64,000 nucleotides of DNA, taken from contig NZ_ATTQ01000015.1 in assembly GCF_000419765.1 (NCBI RefSeq), positions 1 through 64,000 on the forward strand, read 5' to 3'. The first letter of the stretch is position 1. The number at the start of each line of letters is the position of its first letter. Shown here in pieces: positions 17,139 through 25,205 of this stretch. Source of the stretch: Rhizobium mongolense USDA 1844. GTDB lineage: Bacteria > Pseudomonadota > Alphaproteobacteria > Rhizobiales > Rhizobiaceae. Position numbers and translations under genes: made by a program. Under the pieces are notes generated by a model. That model worked only from the letters and a program-made list of their open reading frames with translations, was not told the DNA's origin and did no database searches.

Positions 17139-18653
17139 ATGCCGCACGCCTCCGTCGTCGTATTTGCAACGCTAGTCGCAATTATGAGCCTCGTGCCGCT
17201 CGGCTTCATCGGTTGGATTACCATCAATGTCGGCTGGCAGACGGTCAAGGAGCTGGTCTTCCGGCCACGTGTGGGCGAGCTGCTCGTCAACACGATCTTC
17301 CTCGAAGCGCTCACCATTCCCCTGTCGATTGCTCTTGCCGTGACGCTCGCCTGGCTGACGGAGCGGACCAATGTTCCGTTTCCGCGGTTGTGGTCCTGGC
17401 TTGCCGTTGCGCCGCTTGCCGTTCCGGCCTTCGTGCACAGCTACGCCTGGGTGAGCCTTATTCCCGGCATGCGCGGCCTGCAGAGCGGTGTCTTCGTTTC
17501 CGTGCTCGCCTATTATCCTTTTCTCTACCTGCCGGTCGCTGCTGCTCTTCGCCGCCTCGATCCGGCGATCGAGGATGCGGCGGCGTCACTTGGCCTCGAT
17601 CCCTGGCGTGTCTTCTTCCGCACGATCCTGCCGCAGTTGCGGCTTGCGATCTGTGGAGGCTCGCTCTTGATCGGGCTGCATCTCCTGTCGGAATACGGGC
17701 TTTACGTGATGATCCGCTTCGACACCTTTTCGACGGCGATCGTCGATCAGTTCCAGTCGGCCTATAACAGCCCTGCGGCCAATATGCTCGGCGGTGTGCT
17801 CGTCGCCTGCTGCCTTTTCCTGCTTGGCCTCGAAATCCTGCTGCGCGGCAACGAGCGCTACGCCCGCGTCGGCTCCGGTTCCGCACGTCCCGCCGATCGC
17901 CGCCGTCTCGGCTGGTTGGTCGTGCCGGCCATTCTGCTGCCGGGCACACTTGCCCTGCTGACGCTCGGCGTCCCGCTCATGACGCTCGGCCGCTGGCTCT
18001 ATCTCGGCGGCGGCGAGATCTGGCGGCTGGATGCGGTCGGAAACGCGTTCGTTCAAACGATCGTCCTTGCGGTCGCAGGCGGCGTGCTGACGACGATCGC
18101 GGCCGCGCCCATGGCCTGGCTGTCGGTCCGCGCCCCAGGGCGATTCCAGCGCTTGCTCGAAGCCTGTCATTATTATGTCGGCTCGCTTCCGGGCGTCGTC
18201 GTGGCGCTGGCATTGGTGACGATCACCGTGCGGCTGGCGCTGCCGCTCTACCAGACTTTTGCGACCCTCATCGTTGCCTATGTCCTGCTCTTCCTGCCGC
18301 GTGCGATGGTCGGCCTTCGGGCCAGCATCGCACAAGCACCTGTGGAGCTGGAACGGGCTGCCATGTGCCTGGGACGCACGCCATCGCAGGCCGTGCGCCA
18401 GATTACCATGCGCCTTGCTGCCCCGGGCTTTGCTGCAAGCATTGCGCTGTCGGCGCTCGGCATCACCAACGAGCTGACGGCAACGCTGATGTTGTCGCCG
18501 AACGGTGTTGAAACACTGGCTACGAAATTCTGGTCTCTGACCAGCGAAATCGACTATGTGTCGGCCGCTCCCTATGCGGTGATGATGATAGTGCTGTCGC
18601 TGCCGCTGACCCTTTTTCTCTATGCCCAATCGAAACGGACCGCCGGCCAATGA
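17139..18653 (+). CDS. fbpB: Ferric-iron ABC transporter, fused permease (FbpB type)
   Basis: A roughly 504-residue membrane protein with two permease halves, each carrying an EAA coupling loop: EDAAASLGLDPWRVFFRTI and ERAAMCLGRTPSQAVRQI. This two-fold organisation is that of FbpB/SfuB. The frame is open upstream to an ATG at 16980, but that extension would translate the terminator-like hairpin at 16992–17030 and is not hydrophobic. I therefore favour a start at ATG 17139 (MPHAS), just before the first membrane helix; TTG 17124 is an alternative. The stop overlaps the ATPase start by ATGA, indicating translational coupling. Confidence 0.82.
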   Translation: MPHASVVVFATLVAIMSLVPLGFIGWITINVGWQTVKELVFRPRVGELLVNTIFLEALTIPLSIALAVTLAWLTERTNVPFPRLWSWLAVAPLAVPAFVHSYAWVSLIPGMRGLQSGVFVSVLAYYPFLYLPVAAALRRLDPAIEDAAASLGLDPWRVFFRTILPQLRLAICGGSLLIGLHLLSEYGLYVMIRFDTFSTAIVDQFQSAYNSPAANMLGGVLVACCLFLLGLEILLRGNERYARVGSGSARPADRRRLGWLVVPAILLPGTLALLTLGVPLMTLGRWLYLGGGEIWRLDAVGNAFVQTIVLAVAGGVLTTIAAAPMAWLSVRAPGRFQRLLEACHYYVGSLPGVVVALALVTITVRLALPLYQTFATLIVAYVLLFLPRAMVGLRASIAQAPVELERAAMCLGRTPSQAVRQITMRLAAPGFAASIALSALGITNELTATLMLSPNGVETLATKFWSLTSEIDYVSAAPYAVMMIVLSLPLTLFLYAQSKRTAGQ

Positions 18654-19690
18654 CCTTGCTTACGATCCAGTCTGTCAGCAAGCGCTATGGCCCAGTGACA
18701 GCGCTGGACAAGGTGACGCTGGACGTTGCCGCCGGCAGCCGCACCGCCGTCGTCGGCCCCTCGGGTTCCGGCAAAACGACGTTGCTGCGTATCGTCGCCG
18801 GCTTCGAGCGGCCGGATGAAGGGAAGGTCGTCCTGAACGGCGAAGTGCTCGCGGATGGCTCGGCAGCCCTTCCCGCGCACAAGCGCGGCATCGGCATCGT
18901 TTCGCAAGACGGTGCGCTTTTCCCGCATCTGAGCGTTGCCGACAATATCGGCTTCGGTTTCGAGCGGCGCGCTCCCGATCGCGAAAAGCGGATCGTCGAA
19001 CTACTGGATATGGTCGAGCTCGACCGCAACATGCTGACGCGCCGTCCCCACCAGCTTTCCGGCGGCCAGCAGCAGCGTGTGGCGCTGGCGAGAGCCCTCG
19101 GCCGCAAGCCGCGCCTCATGCTGCTCGACGAGCCCTTCTCGGCGCTCGATACCGGCCTTCGCGAACACATGCGCAAGGCTGTCGCGCGCGTGCTGCAGAC
19201 GGCGGATATCACCACGATTCTCGTAACCCATGATCAGGCAGAGGCTCTTTCTTTTGCCGATCAGGTCGCGGTGCTCAGGGAAGGCAAGCTGATCCAAGCG
19301 GGTTCACCGCAATCACTCTACCTGCGGCCGAAGGACCGCGAGACCGCACTCTTCCTGGGTGATGCGGTGATGCTTCCGGCGATTATCCGCAATGGCTTTG
19401 CCGATTGCGCGCTCGGCCGCGTTGCAGTGGAAGGCAGCCATCAAGGCAAGGCCGAGATCATGCTGCGGCCGGAGCAGATTCGCGTCGTTGCCGATGAAAG
19501 CGAGCCTGCCTATGGTGGTCGAGTCGTCGAGGTTGAGTTCGGCGGCGCGACCTGCACCGTGGCGGTGTCGCTGGAAGGCGTGGCGCTGCCGCCGATCTTC
19601 ATCAAGACATCCAGCGTGGCTTTGCCTGAACCCGGCGATCGTGTTCGCCTTGATATCGCCGGCAAGGCGCATGTCTTCGGCCGCCGTTAA
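18650..19690 (+). CDS. fbpC: Ferric-iron ABC transporter, ATP-binding protein (FbpC type)
   Basis: A 346-residue ABC ATPase. Walker A is GPSGSGKTT near residue 38, the Q-loop lies in GIVSQDGALFPHL, the signature is LSGGQQQRVALARAL, Walker B is LMLLDEPFSALD and the H-loop is VTHDQAEA. A C-terminal TOBE-like region (LRPEQIRVV…) is typical of FbpC/PotA relatives. It powers iron uptake by the preceding permease, overlapping it by 4 bases. Its stop overlaps the last 4 bases of the convergent GH144-type gene. Confidence 0.88.
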   Translation: MTLLTIQSVSKRYGPVTALDKVTLDVAAGSRTAVVGPSGSGKTTLLRIVAGFERPDEGKVVLNGEVLADGSAALPAHKRGIGIVSQDGALFPHLSVADNIGFGFERRAPDREKRIVELLDMVELDRNMLTRRPHQLSGGQQQRVALARALGRKPRLMLLDEPFSALDTGLREHMRKAVARVLQTADITTILVTHDQAEALSFADQVAVLREGKLIQAGSPQSLYLRPKDRETALFLGDAVMLPAIIRNGFADCALGRVAVEGSHQGKAEIMLRPEQIRVVADESEPAYGGRVVEVEFGGATCTVAVSLEGVALPPIFIKTSSVALPEPGDRVRLDIAGKAHVFGRR

Positions 19691-21018
19691 GCCGTCTTTC
19701 GCGAAACCCTTTCCGTTTCCGCCTGTTCCAGCCAGCCGCCCGTAAAACCGGCGCGTTCAAGGCCGAGACGGATGACCGGCGACTGCTGCATCAGGTTCCA
19801 GATGAACTCCGACCGGTCGTTTTCGATCGTCATCACCAGCAATCCTTGGTCGATCGCGACGCATCGATCGTCCACCCAACCTTCCGGCCGGGCAGTCTTC
19901 ACCGTCGGGTTGAAGCCGCCTGGAAAGCGGCCTTCGCAGAGCAGATGAGGATAGGTGGCGAGCAGCGCCTTTAGGCCATCAAGCGACGCCTGCCGGTCAA
20001 ACGGCAATGCTGCAAGCGCCGCCCAGGGTGCAATTGTCCCGTCATCCGGGCCAAGCGGTGCACCGCGGGCGGCGTAACCCAGCACCTTCGGACGCCGGCC
20101 GCCACGCATGTTGCGTGTTGGCGGCGGGCCGTCGGAGGCCGAAAGTCCCCAGACATCCTTATTGTAGCCAACGAAGTGTCCGGGGTTGCGCTCGGCATAA
20201 TCGCGCTGCACGGCGATCGAAACCTGTGTGTTGCGGAAATAGTCCCAGTCGCGGGCGGCCATCTCTTTGTCCTGGGTCCCGCGGAAGTCGATCCAGGCAT
20301 GCGGGAAAAGGTGAATGAAGAACGGTCCAGCATAGAGATAGGGCTGCTTGCCGAAGAGCATCCAGGAATAGCTTGAGACGAAGGCATCGTAACTCGATGG
20401 CGGGATCGGATGGGTCGGCGAAGCAAGTGCCAGCGTATAGAGCAGGATCGCTTCGTCATATCCCTGCCAGCGCCAGCGCAGAAAGCCACTGCCCGGCTTC
20501 CAGCCCATACTGACGGTCTGCCCCTTGTTCAGCGCCCAATGCCAGTCAATGCGCTCATAGATGAATTTCGCAAGCTCGCGGATTTCCGTCTCCACCGCAT
20601 CGGTCTGATCGAAATATGCCGCAGCCGTCAGCATGCCGGCGACGAGCAAGGTCGTGTCGATTGTCGAGAGCTCGCTGTTCCAGGCCCGGTGGCCGGTATC
20701 CATATGCAGGAAGTGATAATAGAAGCCGCGATAGCCGGTCGCGTGGCGTTCGCGTCCCTGATGGCTCCTGGCAAAGAAACGCAGCGTCGTGACCGACCTG
20801 CCTGCCGCTTCTTGTCGCGTCATCCATCCGCGTTCGGCAGCGACCGTGTAGCTGGAGAGCGCAAAGCCGACGGCAGCGATGCTGCAAGGAACTCCGGGCA
20901 CTGACGTATCCGCGACCAGGCCATTTTCGGGATTGGAATATTTCAGAAAATAGTCGAATGCCGATTTCTGCAGCCTGTCGATCAGCGCGGCATCCGTGTC
21001 GTCAATTCGTTGCAGCAT
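19687..21018 (-). CDS. Glycoamylase-like / GH144-type beta-glucanase family protein
   Basis: A 443-residue protein of the glycoamylase-like (PF10091) family, now linked to GH144 endo-beta-1,2-glucanases. It has an alpha/alpha-barrel character with signatures GYRGFYYHFLHMDTGHR, WNSELSTIDTTLL, WGLSASDGP and GTIAPWAALAALPF. No signal peptide is visible, so it is probably cytoplasmic. Beta-1,2-glucan is the backbone of rhizobial cyclic glucans, which makes turnover of that polymer a plausible role, although it is not linked to ndv genes here. It ends overlapping the iron ATPase gene by 4 bases. Confidence 0.75.
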   Translation of the reverse strand: MLQRIDDTDAALIDRLQKSAFDYFLKYSNPENGLVADTSVPGVPCSIAAVGFALSSYTVAAERGWMTRQEAAGRSVTTLRFFARSHQGRERHATGYRGFYYHFLHMDTGHRAWNSELSTIDTTLLVAGMLTAAAYFDQTDAVETEIRELAKFIYERIDWHWALNKGQTVSMGWKPGSGFLRWRWQGYDEAILLYTLALASPTHPIPPSSYDAFVSSYSWMLFGKQPYLYAGPFFIHLFPHAWIDFRGTQDKEMAARDWDYFRNTQVSIAVQRDYAERNPGHFVGYNKDVWGLSASDGPPPTRNMRGGRRPKVLGYAARGAPLGPDDGTIAPWAALAALPFDRQASLDGLKALLATYPHLLCEGRFPGGFNPTVKTARPEGWVDDRCVAIDQGLLVMTIENDRSEFIWNLMQQSPVIRLGLERAGFTGGWLEQAETERVSRKTA

Positions 21019-21533
21019 ACATCAAACCAACCGTTGCCCGCCCACGCTCAACATGGCGATACGTTGCGCGCAAATCAAATTCTTTTCGGATAATGCGGCA
21101 AAATGGCTGTGATCGGTGGTTTTGGCGCTGGCGTGGGCGAAATGGCTAAAAACCAAAACCGCCAAATAGTGTATTAGTATAACGATTTGATATTATTATG
21201 AAAAGCTGATCCGGCGAAGGGATTGAACCCGCAACCCCACCTGGGCAAGCATAAAGGTAATGTCTGCGCAACGCGTGCCGATACTTGAAAATTCACTGCA
21301 ATGCGCCAGGAAGCCGCTTTTGCGGCGCCATCGAAAATCCGCAAGTTGAATTGCATAGCACTCGATTGAAGGGGATTGGACTTGCCTGAAATGCAGCGAC
21401 TGTGCCGCGATGACCGGAAGACATAGTATTGCGTTTGCAACATATTGAATCCCCAAATTCTGTTAGCGTCCCGCCCCACTTCTGCCCAACGGAGCCGCAA
21501 GGATCTGGTTTCCAAGTTCGGGAGATATAGCGC
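21019..21533. other. Gene-free stretch with a degraded tRNA fragment
   Basis: No credible coding region. A locally A+T-rich block at about 21160–21205 precedes a degraded tRNA-Gly 3' half at 21212–21248. The remainder up to the dioxygenase start has no recognisable element apart from its probable promoter region. Confidence 0.5.
21212..21248 (-). repeat. Degraded copy of tRNA-Gly 3' half (possible att site)
   Basis: Read on the minus strand, the segment keeps most of the anticodon-loop-to-T-arm sequence of the tRNA-Gly at 23238–23312, including GGGTTCAA and TCCCTTCGCC, with several substitutions and single-base gaps. No 5' half of a tRNA precedes it. It could be an old attachment-site duplicate or simply a tRNA pseudogene. 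Confidence 0.55.
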
Positions 21534-22112
21534 ATGCCGACCCGGCGACATTTCCTTATCGGCTTCATTGCCACGCCGATTGTGCTCCCGAGACTCGGCC
21601 ATGCAGCCGGCGCCGCTGCGCAGCTTTCGCCTACACCAACTTGCGATGACGACAATCTGACGCCAGCGCAGACCGAAGGCCCGTATTTCACCCCGGAGAG
21701 CCCTGAAAAACAGGACTTCGCGAGCGATGCACCAGGCGGTGAAAGGATGACGCTTGCCGGTTACGTGCTGACCGAGAACTGCCAGCCCGTGGCAAAAGCG
21801 TTGATCGAGTTATGGCATGCCAATGAGATTGGGGCCTATGACAACAGCGGATACAAACTCCGCGGACATCATTTCACCGATGCTGAAGGCAAATGGTGGT
21901 TTGAGACGATCGTGCCAGGGGTCTATCCTGGCCGCACCCGGCATTATCACCTGAAAGTCCAACGGCCCGGCGGAAACGTGCTGACGACGCAGCTCTATTT
22001 TCCCGGTGAGCCGGACAATGAACGTGACCGGATATTCAACGCAGCCTTGTTGCTCGATGTCAGGGCGACGAGCGACGGAAAATTCGGCCGCTACGATTTC
22101 ATAGTGGTGTAA
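21534..22112 (+). CDS. Intradiol ring-cleavage dioxygenase, exported
   Basis: A 192-residue non-haem Fe(III) dioxygenase related to the protocatechuate 3,4-dioxygenase fold. All four expected iron ligands are present: Tyr102 (GAYDN), Tyr131 (GVYPGR), and His137 and His139 (RHYHLKV). The N-terminus has a twin-arginine-like signal (TRRHFLIGFIATPIVL, then AHA-type small residues), implying export with folded cofactor. The 192-residue length is that of the single-domain secreted group of uncertain substrate. It lies alone inside the putative tRNA-Gly island, away from other aromatic degradation genes. Confidence 0.82.
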   Translation: MPTRRHFLIGFIATPIVLPRLGHAAGAAAQLSPTPTCDDDNLTPAQTEGPYFTPESPEKQDFASDAPGGERMTLAGYVLTENCQPVAKALIELWHANEIGAYDNSGYKLRGHHFTDAEGKWWFETIVPGVYPGRTRHYHLKVQRPGGNVLTTQLYFPGEPDNERDRIFNAALLLDVRATSDGKFGRYDFIVV

Positions 22113-22142
22113 GCCGGGCGCCTTGCATGGCAAGCGATGAAC

Positions 22143-22334
22143 CGAGGCCGTTACGTTGCAAAATTCCACGGCATGAGGCTTCGATTTCGCTCGCTGGCCA
22201 CCCGCTGCGATGCGCTCGAGGGTCTGTATCAGCCATGCCAGCGGATCGACATCGTTCATCTTTGCGGTGTGAATGAGCGTTGCGATGTTGGCCCAGGTGC
22301 GGCCGCCCCCGGCACTGCCGGTAAAAGAGAAATC
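22143..22334 (-). pseudogene. IS66-family transposase, C-terminal fragment
   Basis: On the minus strand about 64 codons match the end of IS66 transposases: FTGSAGGGRTWANIATLIHT, then AKMNDVDPLAWLIQTLERI. The sequence before and after in the frame is not transposase-like, so only a fragment remains. GTAAGC at 22110–22115, at the end of the dioxygenase gene, resembles the start of an IS66 terminal repeat and may be the old element edge. The stretch 22335–22591 contains nothing else recognisable. Confidence 0.7.
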
Positions 22335-22591
22335 TTCCGAACGATGGCTTGGGGCCTGATTGAGATCGACTACCCCTTCCACGACAGAGCCAATGCCTGA
22401 AGGTCGCGTCAACTGACCGCTTGTCACATTTCGAGTACACGACCTAGGCCATACTGGGGGACAAAGGCCCGATGGCGTGATTGCCCCGAAACCTTACGTG
22501 CCACCAGATCTCCATGACCATGTATATACCACGGAGGGCGCAAGTATCCGTGCCTTGCCGAAATCCTATTCGACAGAGGAAAGCTAAGCCG

Positions 22592-22912
22592 ATGAAAAGG
22601 ACCAGCCTTATACTCTTTGCGCTCATGTTCGCGGTCGAACCTTCATTCGCAATCGAGCGGTTGAATGCCGGTTCGACGACCTGCGCCGCCGCTCAGAGGA
22701 TTATTGCCCGCGATGGAGCGGCCATCCTGCGTTATCCATCTGAGAGAGTACCTGGTATGACGCTTTACAAACGATACGTCCGTAATAAGGCCCAGTGCGA
22801 CAGCGATGATGAAGTCGCGCCGACATCAGTCAAGACCGCTGACGAGCCACGATGCCGGCTGGCGCGTTGCCGATCATCTTCACACAATCAATCGACGTCA
22901 GGTTCCCGATGA
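22592..22912 (+). CDS. Small secreted cysteine-containing protein, unknown function
   Basis: A 106-residue protein with a clear Sec signal peptide (MKRTSLILFALMFAVEPSFA). The mature part has Cys pairs in STTCAAAQ, KAQCDSDD and RCRLARC, suggesting disulfides in the periplasm or outside the cell. The block IARDGAAILRYPSERVPGMTLYKRYV resembles short conserved hypothetical proteins that I believe are widespread in rhizobia. The ATG at 22592 is preferred over an upstream frame extension because GAGGA lies about 12 bases before it and the signal peptide starts there. The last 15 residues are low complexity and may be altered by island decay. Confidence 0.6.
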   Translation: MKRTSLILFALMFAVEPSFAIERLNAGSTTCAAAQRIIARDGAAILRYPSERVPGMTLYKRYVRNKAQCDSDDEVAPTSVKTADEPRCRLARCRSSSHNQSTSGSR

Positions 22913-23027
22913 CAAGTGTTGCCTTCTTTGAAATGGACCTGGCGCACCGGCGAGAAGTGACACCCCATCCCCCTACCTCCTCCGATGGATGAAGTTGCAG
23001 AACCAGCCACCGAGGTTCTGTCTAGGC

Positions 23028-23194
23028 GAATAGGCAATTGTCGTTGCCGGCCAGGAACTGGGACTCAAAAGTCGACGACGGCATTTGGCTCGTCAGCTTC
23101 ATGCATTATGATCTGGGATATATCGACCTGGAGCAGAGGACCTTGCAAACCATCGACAACCCGTTCGGCACGAGGTTGTCACCCATGTGTTAGG
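23028..23194 (+). pseudogene. Integrase-type (DDE) transposase, C-terminal fragment with frameshift
   Basis: One frame reads AIVVAGQELGLK, and after a one-base shift at the AAAA near 23067–23070 the next reads VDDGIWLVSFMHYDLGYIDL and runs through DNPFGTRLSPMC to a stop at 23194. This is the C-terminal tail of rhizobial IS481/IS3-like integrase transposases. Nothing upstream in 22913–23027 continues it, so it is a decayed fragment. Confidence 0.55.
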
Positions 23195-23237
23195 TACGTT
23201 TTGTTACCTATGTATCCGGGTCGGACACGGGAATTTT

Positions 23238-23312
23238 TGGAGCGGGCGAAGGGATTTGAACCCTCGACCCCAACCTTGGCAAGGTTGTGCTCTACCCCTG
23301 AGCTACACCCGC
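23238..23312 (-). tRNA. tRNA-Gly (GCC)
   Basis: A complete 75-nt tRNA including encoded CCA. The 7-bp acceptor stem is GCGGGTG/CGCCCGC, the D arm is GCTCAGGGGTAGAGC, and the anticodon stem CAACC/GGTTG encloses the loop TTGCCAA with anticodon GCC. The T arm contains GGTTCAAATCC and the discriminator base is T. It marks one edge of the putative island; the region 23313–23564 downstream of its 5' side holds no gene. Confidence 0.96.
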
Positions 23313-23564
23313 TCAATCCACATCGGTCCGGGGTAGTTGGTGGACCGTGGGCTGCCACCTTGCGGCGACGGGCGCTATATGGCCCAATCGATTTTCAAAT
23401 GCAACAGGGAAATCACGCAAAGGCCAAGAAAAATTCCACGACTTCAAAGGCTCATTCGCAAACTGCCGCAAATTCAGGGATAAGCGTCGATCCCGAACAT
23501 TGCAAAACACATTCCTCCGACTTAATCAGGGCACCTTATCTCCTTCTTTGCGCACGGATGCCCG

Positions 23565-24074
23565 ATGACCGAAGCCAAGCCGAAAAACAAAAACGATCTT
23601 TTCGCCTTCCTCGACGGGCTCGGCATCGCGCATAGCACGCATGAGCATGCTCCAGTCTTCACCGTGGCCGAATCGGTGTCGCTGCGCGATGCTATTCCCG
23701 GCGGGCATACAAAAAACCTTTTCGTGAAAGATAAGAAGGATCAGTTCTTCCTGTTGACGGTCGAGGAACATGCCGTAGTCGATCTCAAGACCGTGCATGG
23801 GCTGATCGGAGCCGCCAGCAAGGTTTCGTTCGGCAAGGCGGAAAAGCTGATGGAATATCTTGGCGTGATCCCCGGCGCGGTCACCGCCTTTGGCGCCATC
23901 AACGACATGGACAACAATGTGACCTTCGTGCTCGATGCTGATTTGATGAAGGAGGACATCGTCAATTGCCATCCGTTGTCCAACGATGCGACGACGTCGA
24001 TTGCAAGCGCAGATCTCATTCGCTTCATGGAAGCGACCGGCCATAAGCCGCTTGTCTTGAAAGTGACGTCCTGA
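23565..24074 (+). CDS. proX: Prolyl-tRNA editing protein ProX (YbaK/EbsC family)
   Basis: A 169-residue stand-alone editing domain homologous to the INS domain of prolyl-tRNA synthetase. It hydrolyses mis-charged Ala-tRNA(Pro) in the cytoplasm. The N-terminal HSTHEHAPVFTVAES, central GGHTKNLFVKDKK with the conserved catalytic-site Lys, and the GAVTAFGAIND loop are family hallmarks. Alphaproteobacterial ProRS often lacks the insertion domain, and ProX then supplies the activity in trans. It is separated by 54 bases from the downstream thioredoxin gene. Confidence 0.9.
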   Translation: MTEAKPKNKNDLFAFLDGLGIAHSTHEHAPVFTVAESVSLRDAIPGGHTKNLFVKDKKDQFFLLTVEEHAVVDLKTVHGLIGAASKVSFGKAEKLMEYLGVIPGAVTAFGAINDMDNNVTFVLDADLMKEDIVNCHPLSNDATTSIASADLIRFMEATGHKPLVLKVTS

Positions 24075-24128
24075 CATACGATTTTAGCGCTAGAAAAAGC
24101 CGGGCAACCGGCATGGCGGGAGATACCA

Positions 24129-25100
24129 ATGAGCGGCAGCGACAATTCTTACAGCAATTCCTTCGGCAGTCAGATGTCGGCAACGGCGAACTTCGGTTCG
24201 GCGCCGCAGCCGGCGGCAGGCGGCGGACATATCAAGGATACGACAACCGCCACTTTCACGAAGGACGTCATCGAGGAATCGCGCAACCAGCCGGTGCTCG
24301 TTGATTTCTGGGCGCCTTGGTGCGGTCCGTGCAAACAATTGACGCCAGTGCTCGAAAAGGTGGTCAATGAAGCGCAAGGCCGCGTGAAGCTCGTGAAGAT
24401 GAATATCGACGACCATCCGTCGATCGCAGGTCAGCTTGGCATCCAGTCGATCCCGGCTGTGATCGCTTTCGTCGGCGGCCGCCCGGCCGATGGTTTCATG
24501 GGTGCCGTGCCGGAAAGCCAGGTTCGCCAGTTCATCGACCGCATCGCCGGCCCTGCTGGTGCGGATCAGGCGGCGGAGATCGAAGGGGTGCTCGAGGAGG
24601 CAGCGGGGCTTCTTGCCGCGGGTGACGTGAATGGTGCCGCGCAACTCTACGGCGCGGTCATGCAAGCCGATCCGGAAAATGCCAAGGCGCTTGCCGGGAT
24701 GGCCGAATGCATGATTGCCGCCAACCAGCATCAGCGCGCTCGCGAAGCGCTGACTGATTTGCCGGACGAGCTTGCCAAGGACGCCGGAATTCAGGCCGTC
24801 ATCACGAAGCTCGATCAGATCGACGAAGCCCGCAAGCTCGGTGATCCAATCGCCCTGGAAAACGACCTTGCGGTCGATCCGGATAACCACGATGCGCGCA
24901 TGAAGCTCGCCAAGATCCTGAACGTCGAGGGAAAGCGCGACGAGGCGGCCGAGCATCTGCTCCATATCATGCGCAAGGACCGGACCTTCGATGACGACGG
25001 CGCACGCCGCCAACTCCTGCAGTTTTTCGAAGTCTGGGGCTTCAAGGATCCGGCAACGGTGTCGGCGCGGCGCAAGCTTTCGGCGATGCTCTTCTCGTAA
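24129..25100 (+). CDS. cnoX: Thioredoxin–TPR chaperedoxin (CnoX/YbbN type)
   Basis: A 323-residue protein: a disordered Gly/Ser-rich N-terminus, a thioredoxin domain (residues about 40–150) and a C-terminal TPR half (about 165–320). The active site is WCGPC (Cys65, Cys68), so unlike E. coli CnoX, which has lost redox activity, this one should be able to exchange disulfides. Family members hand oxidised or unfolded clients to GroEL and DnaK. ATG 24129 follows a GGCGGGAGA ribosome-binding site. A hairpin at 25110–25135 follows the gene. Confidence 0.85.
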   Translation: MSGSDNSYSNSFGSQMSATANFGSAPQPAAGGGHIKDTTTATFTKDVIEESRNQPVLVDFWAPWCGPCKQLTPVLEKVVNEAQGRVKLVKMNIDDHPSIAGQLGIQSIPAVIAFVGGRPADGFMGAVPESQVRQFIDRIAGPAGADQAAEIEGVLEEAAGLLAAGDVNGAAQLYGAVMQADPENAKALAGMAECMIAANQHQRAREALTDLPDELAKDAGIQAVITKLDQIDEARKLGDPIALENDLAVDPDNHDARMKLAKILNVEGKRDEAAEHLLHIMRKDRTFDDDGARRQLLQFFEVWGFKDPATVSARRKLSAMLFS

Positions 25101-25109
25101 CTTTCAAAA

Positions 25110-25135
25110 CCTTGCCCTTGCGTTTTTGGGCAAGG
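25110..25135 (+). terminator. Hairpin after the thioredoxin gene, weak terminator
   Basis: CCTTGCCC at 25110–25117 pairs with GGGCAAGG at 25128–25135. There is no T tract after the stem, so it may only stabilise the 3' end. Confidence 0.35.
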
Positions 25136-25205
25136 GCACCACATTTCAGAGGCAGGACAGGGAGCACCGTTTTTCTCCTGCCGCTTGGTTGTGGGACAAG
25201 TTTTG

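Larger units (their letters stand above)
21205..23312. mobile_element. Remnant genomic island at tRNA-Gly
   Basis: The intact minus-strand tRNA-Gly at 23238–23312 and a same-orientation degraded copy of its 3' half at 21212–21248 bracket about 2 kb. Tyrosine-recombinase elements typically leave exactly this arrangement: the whole tRNA at one end and a 3' duplicate at the other. Inside are two transposase fragments, an exported dioxygenase and a small secreted protein, but no integrase of the island itself. Boundaries are inferred. Confidence 0.45.

Noticed and set aside
17586..18650. 354-codon open frame opposite the iron permease
   Set aside because: Antisense shadow; translation is low-complexity Arg/Gln/Asp.
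22985..23635. 216-codon frame running across the transposase fragment and the tRNA
   Set aside because: It passes through the tRNA-Gly gene and into proX in another frame, so it cannot be a real gene as a whole.
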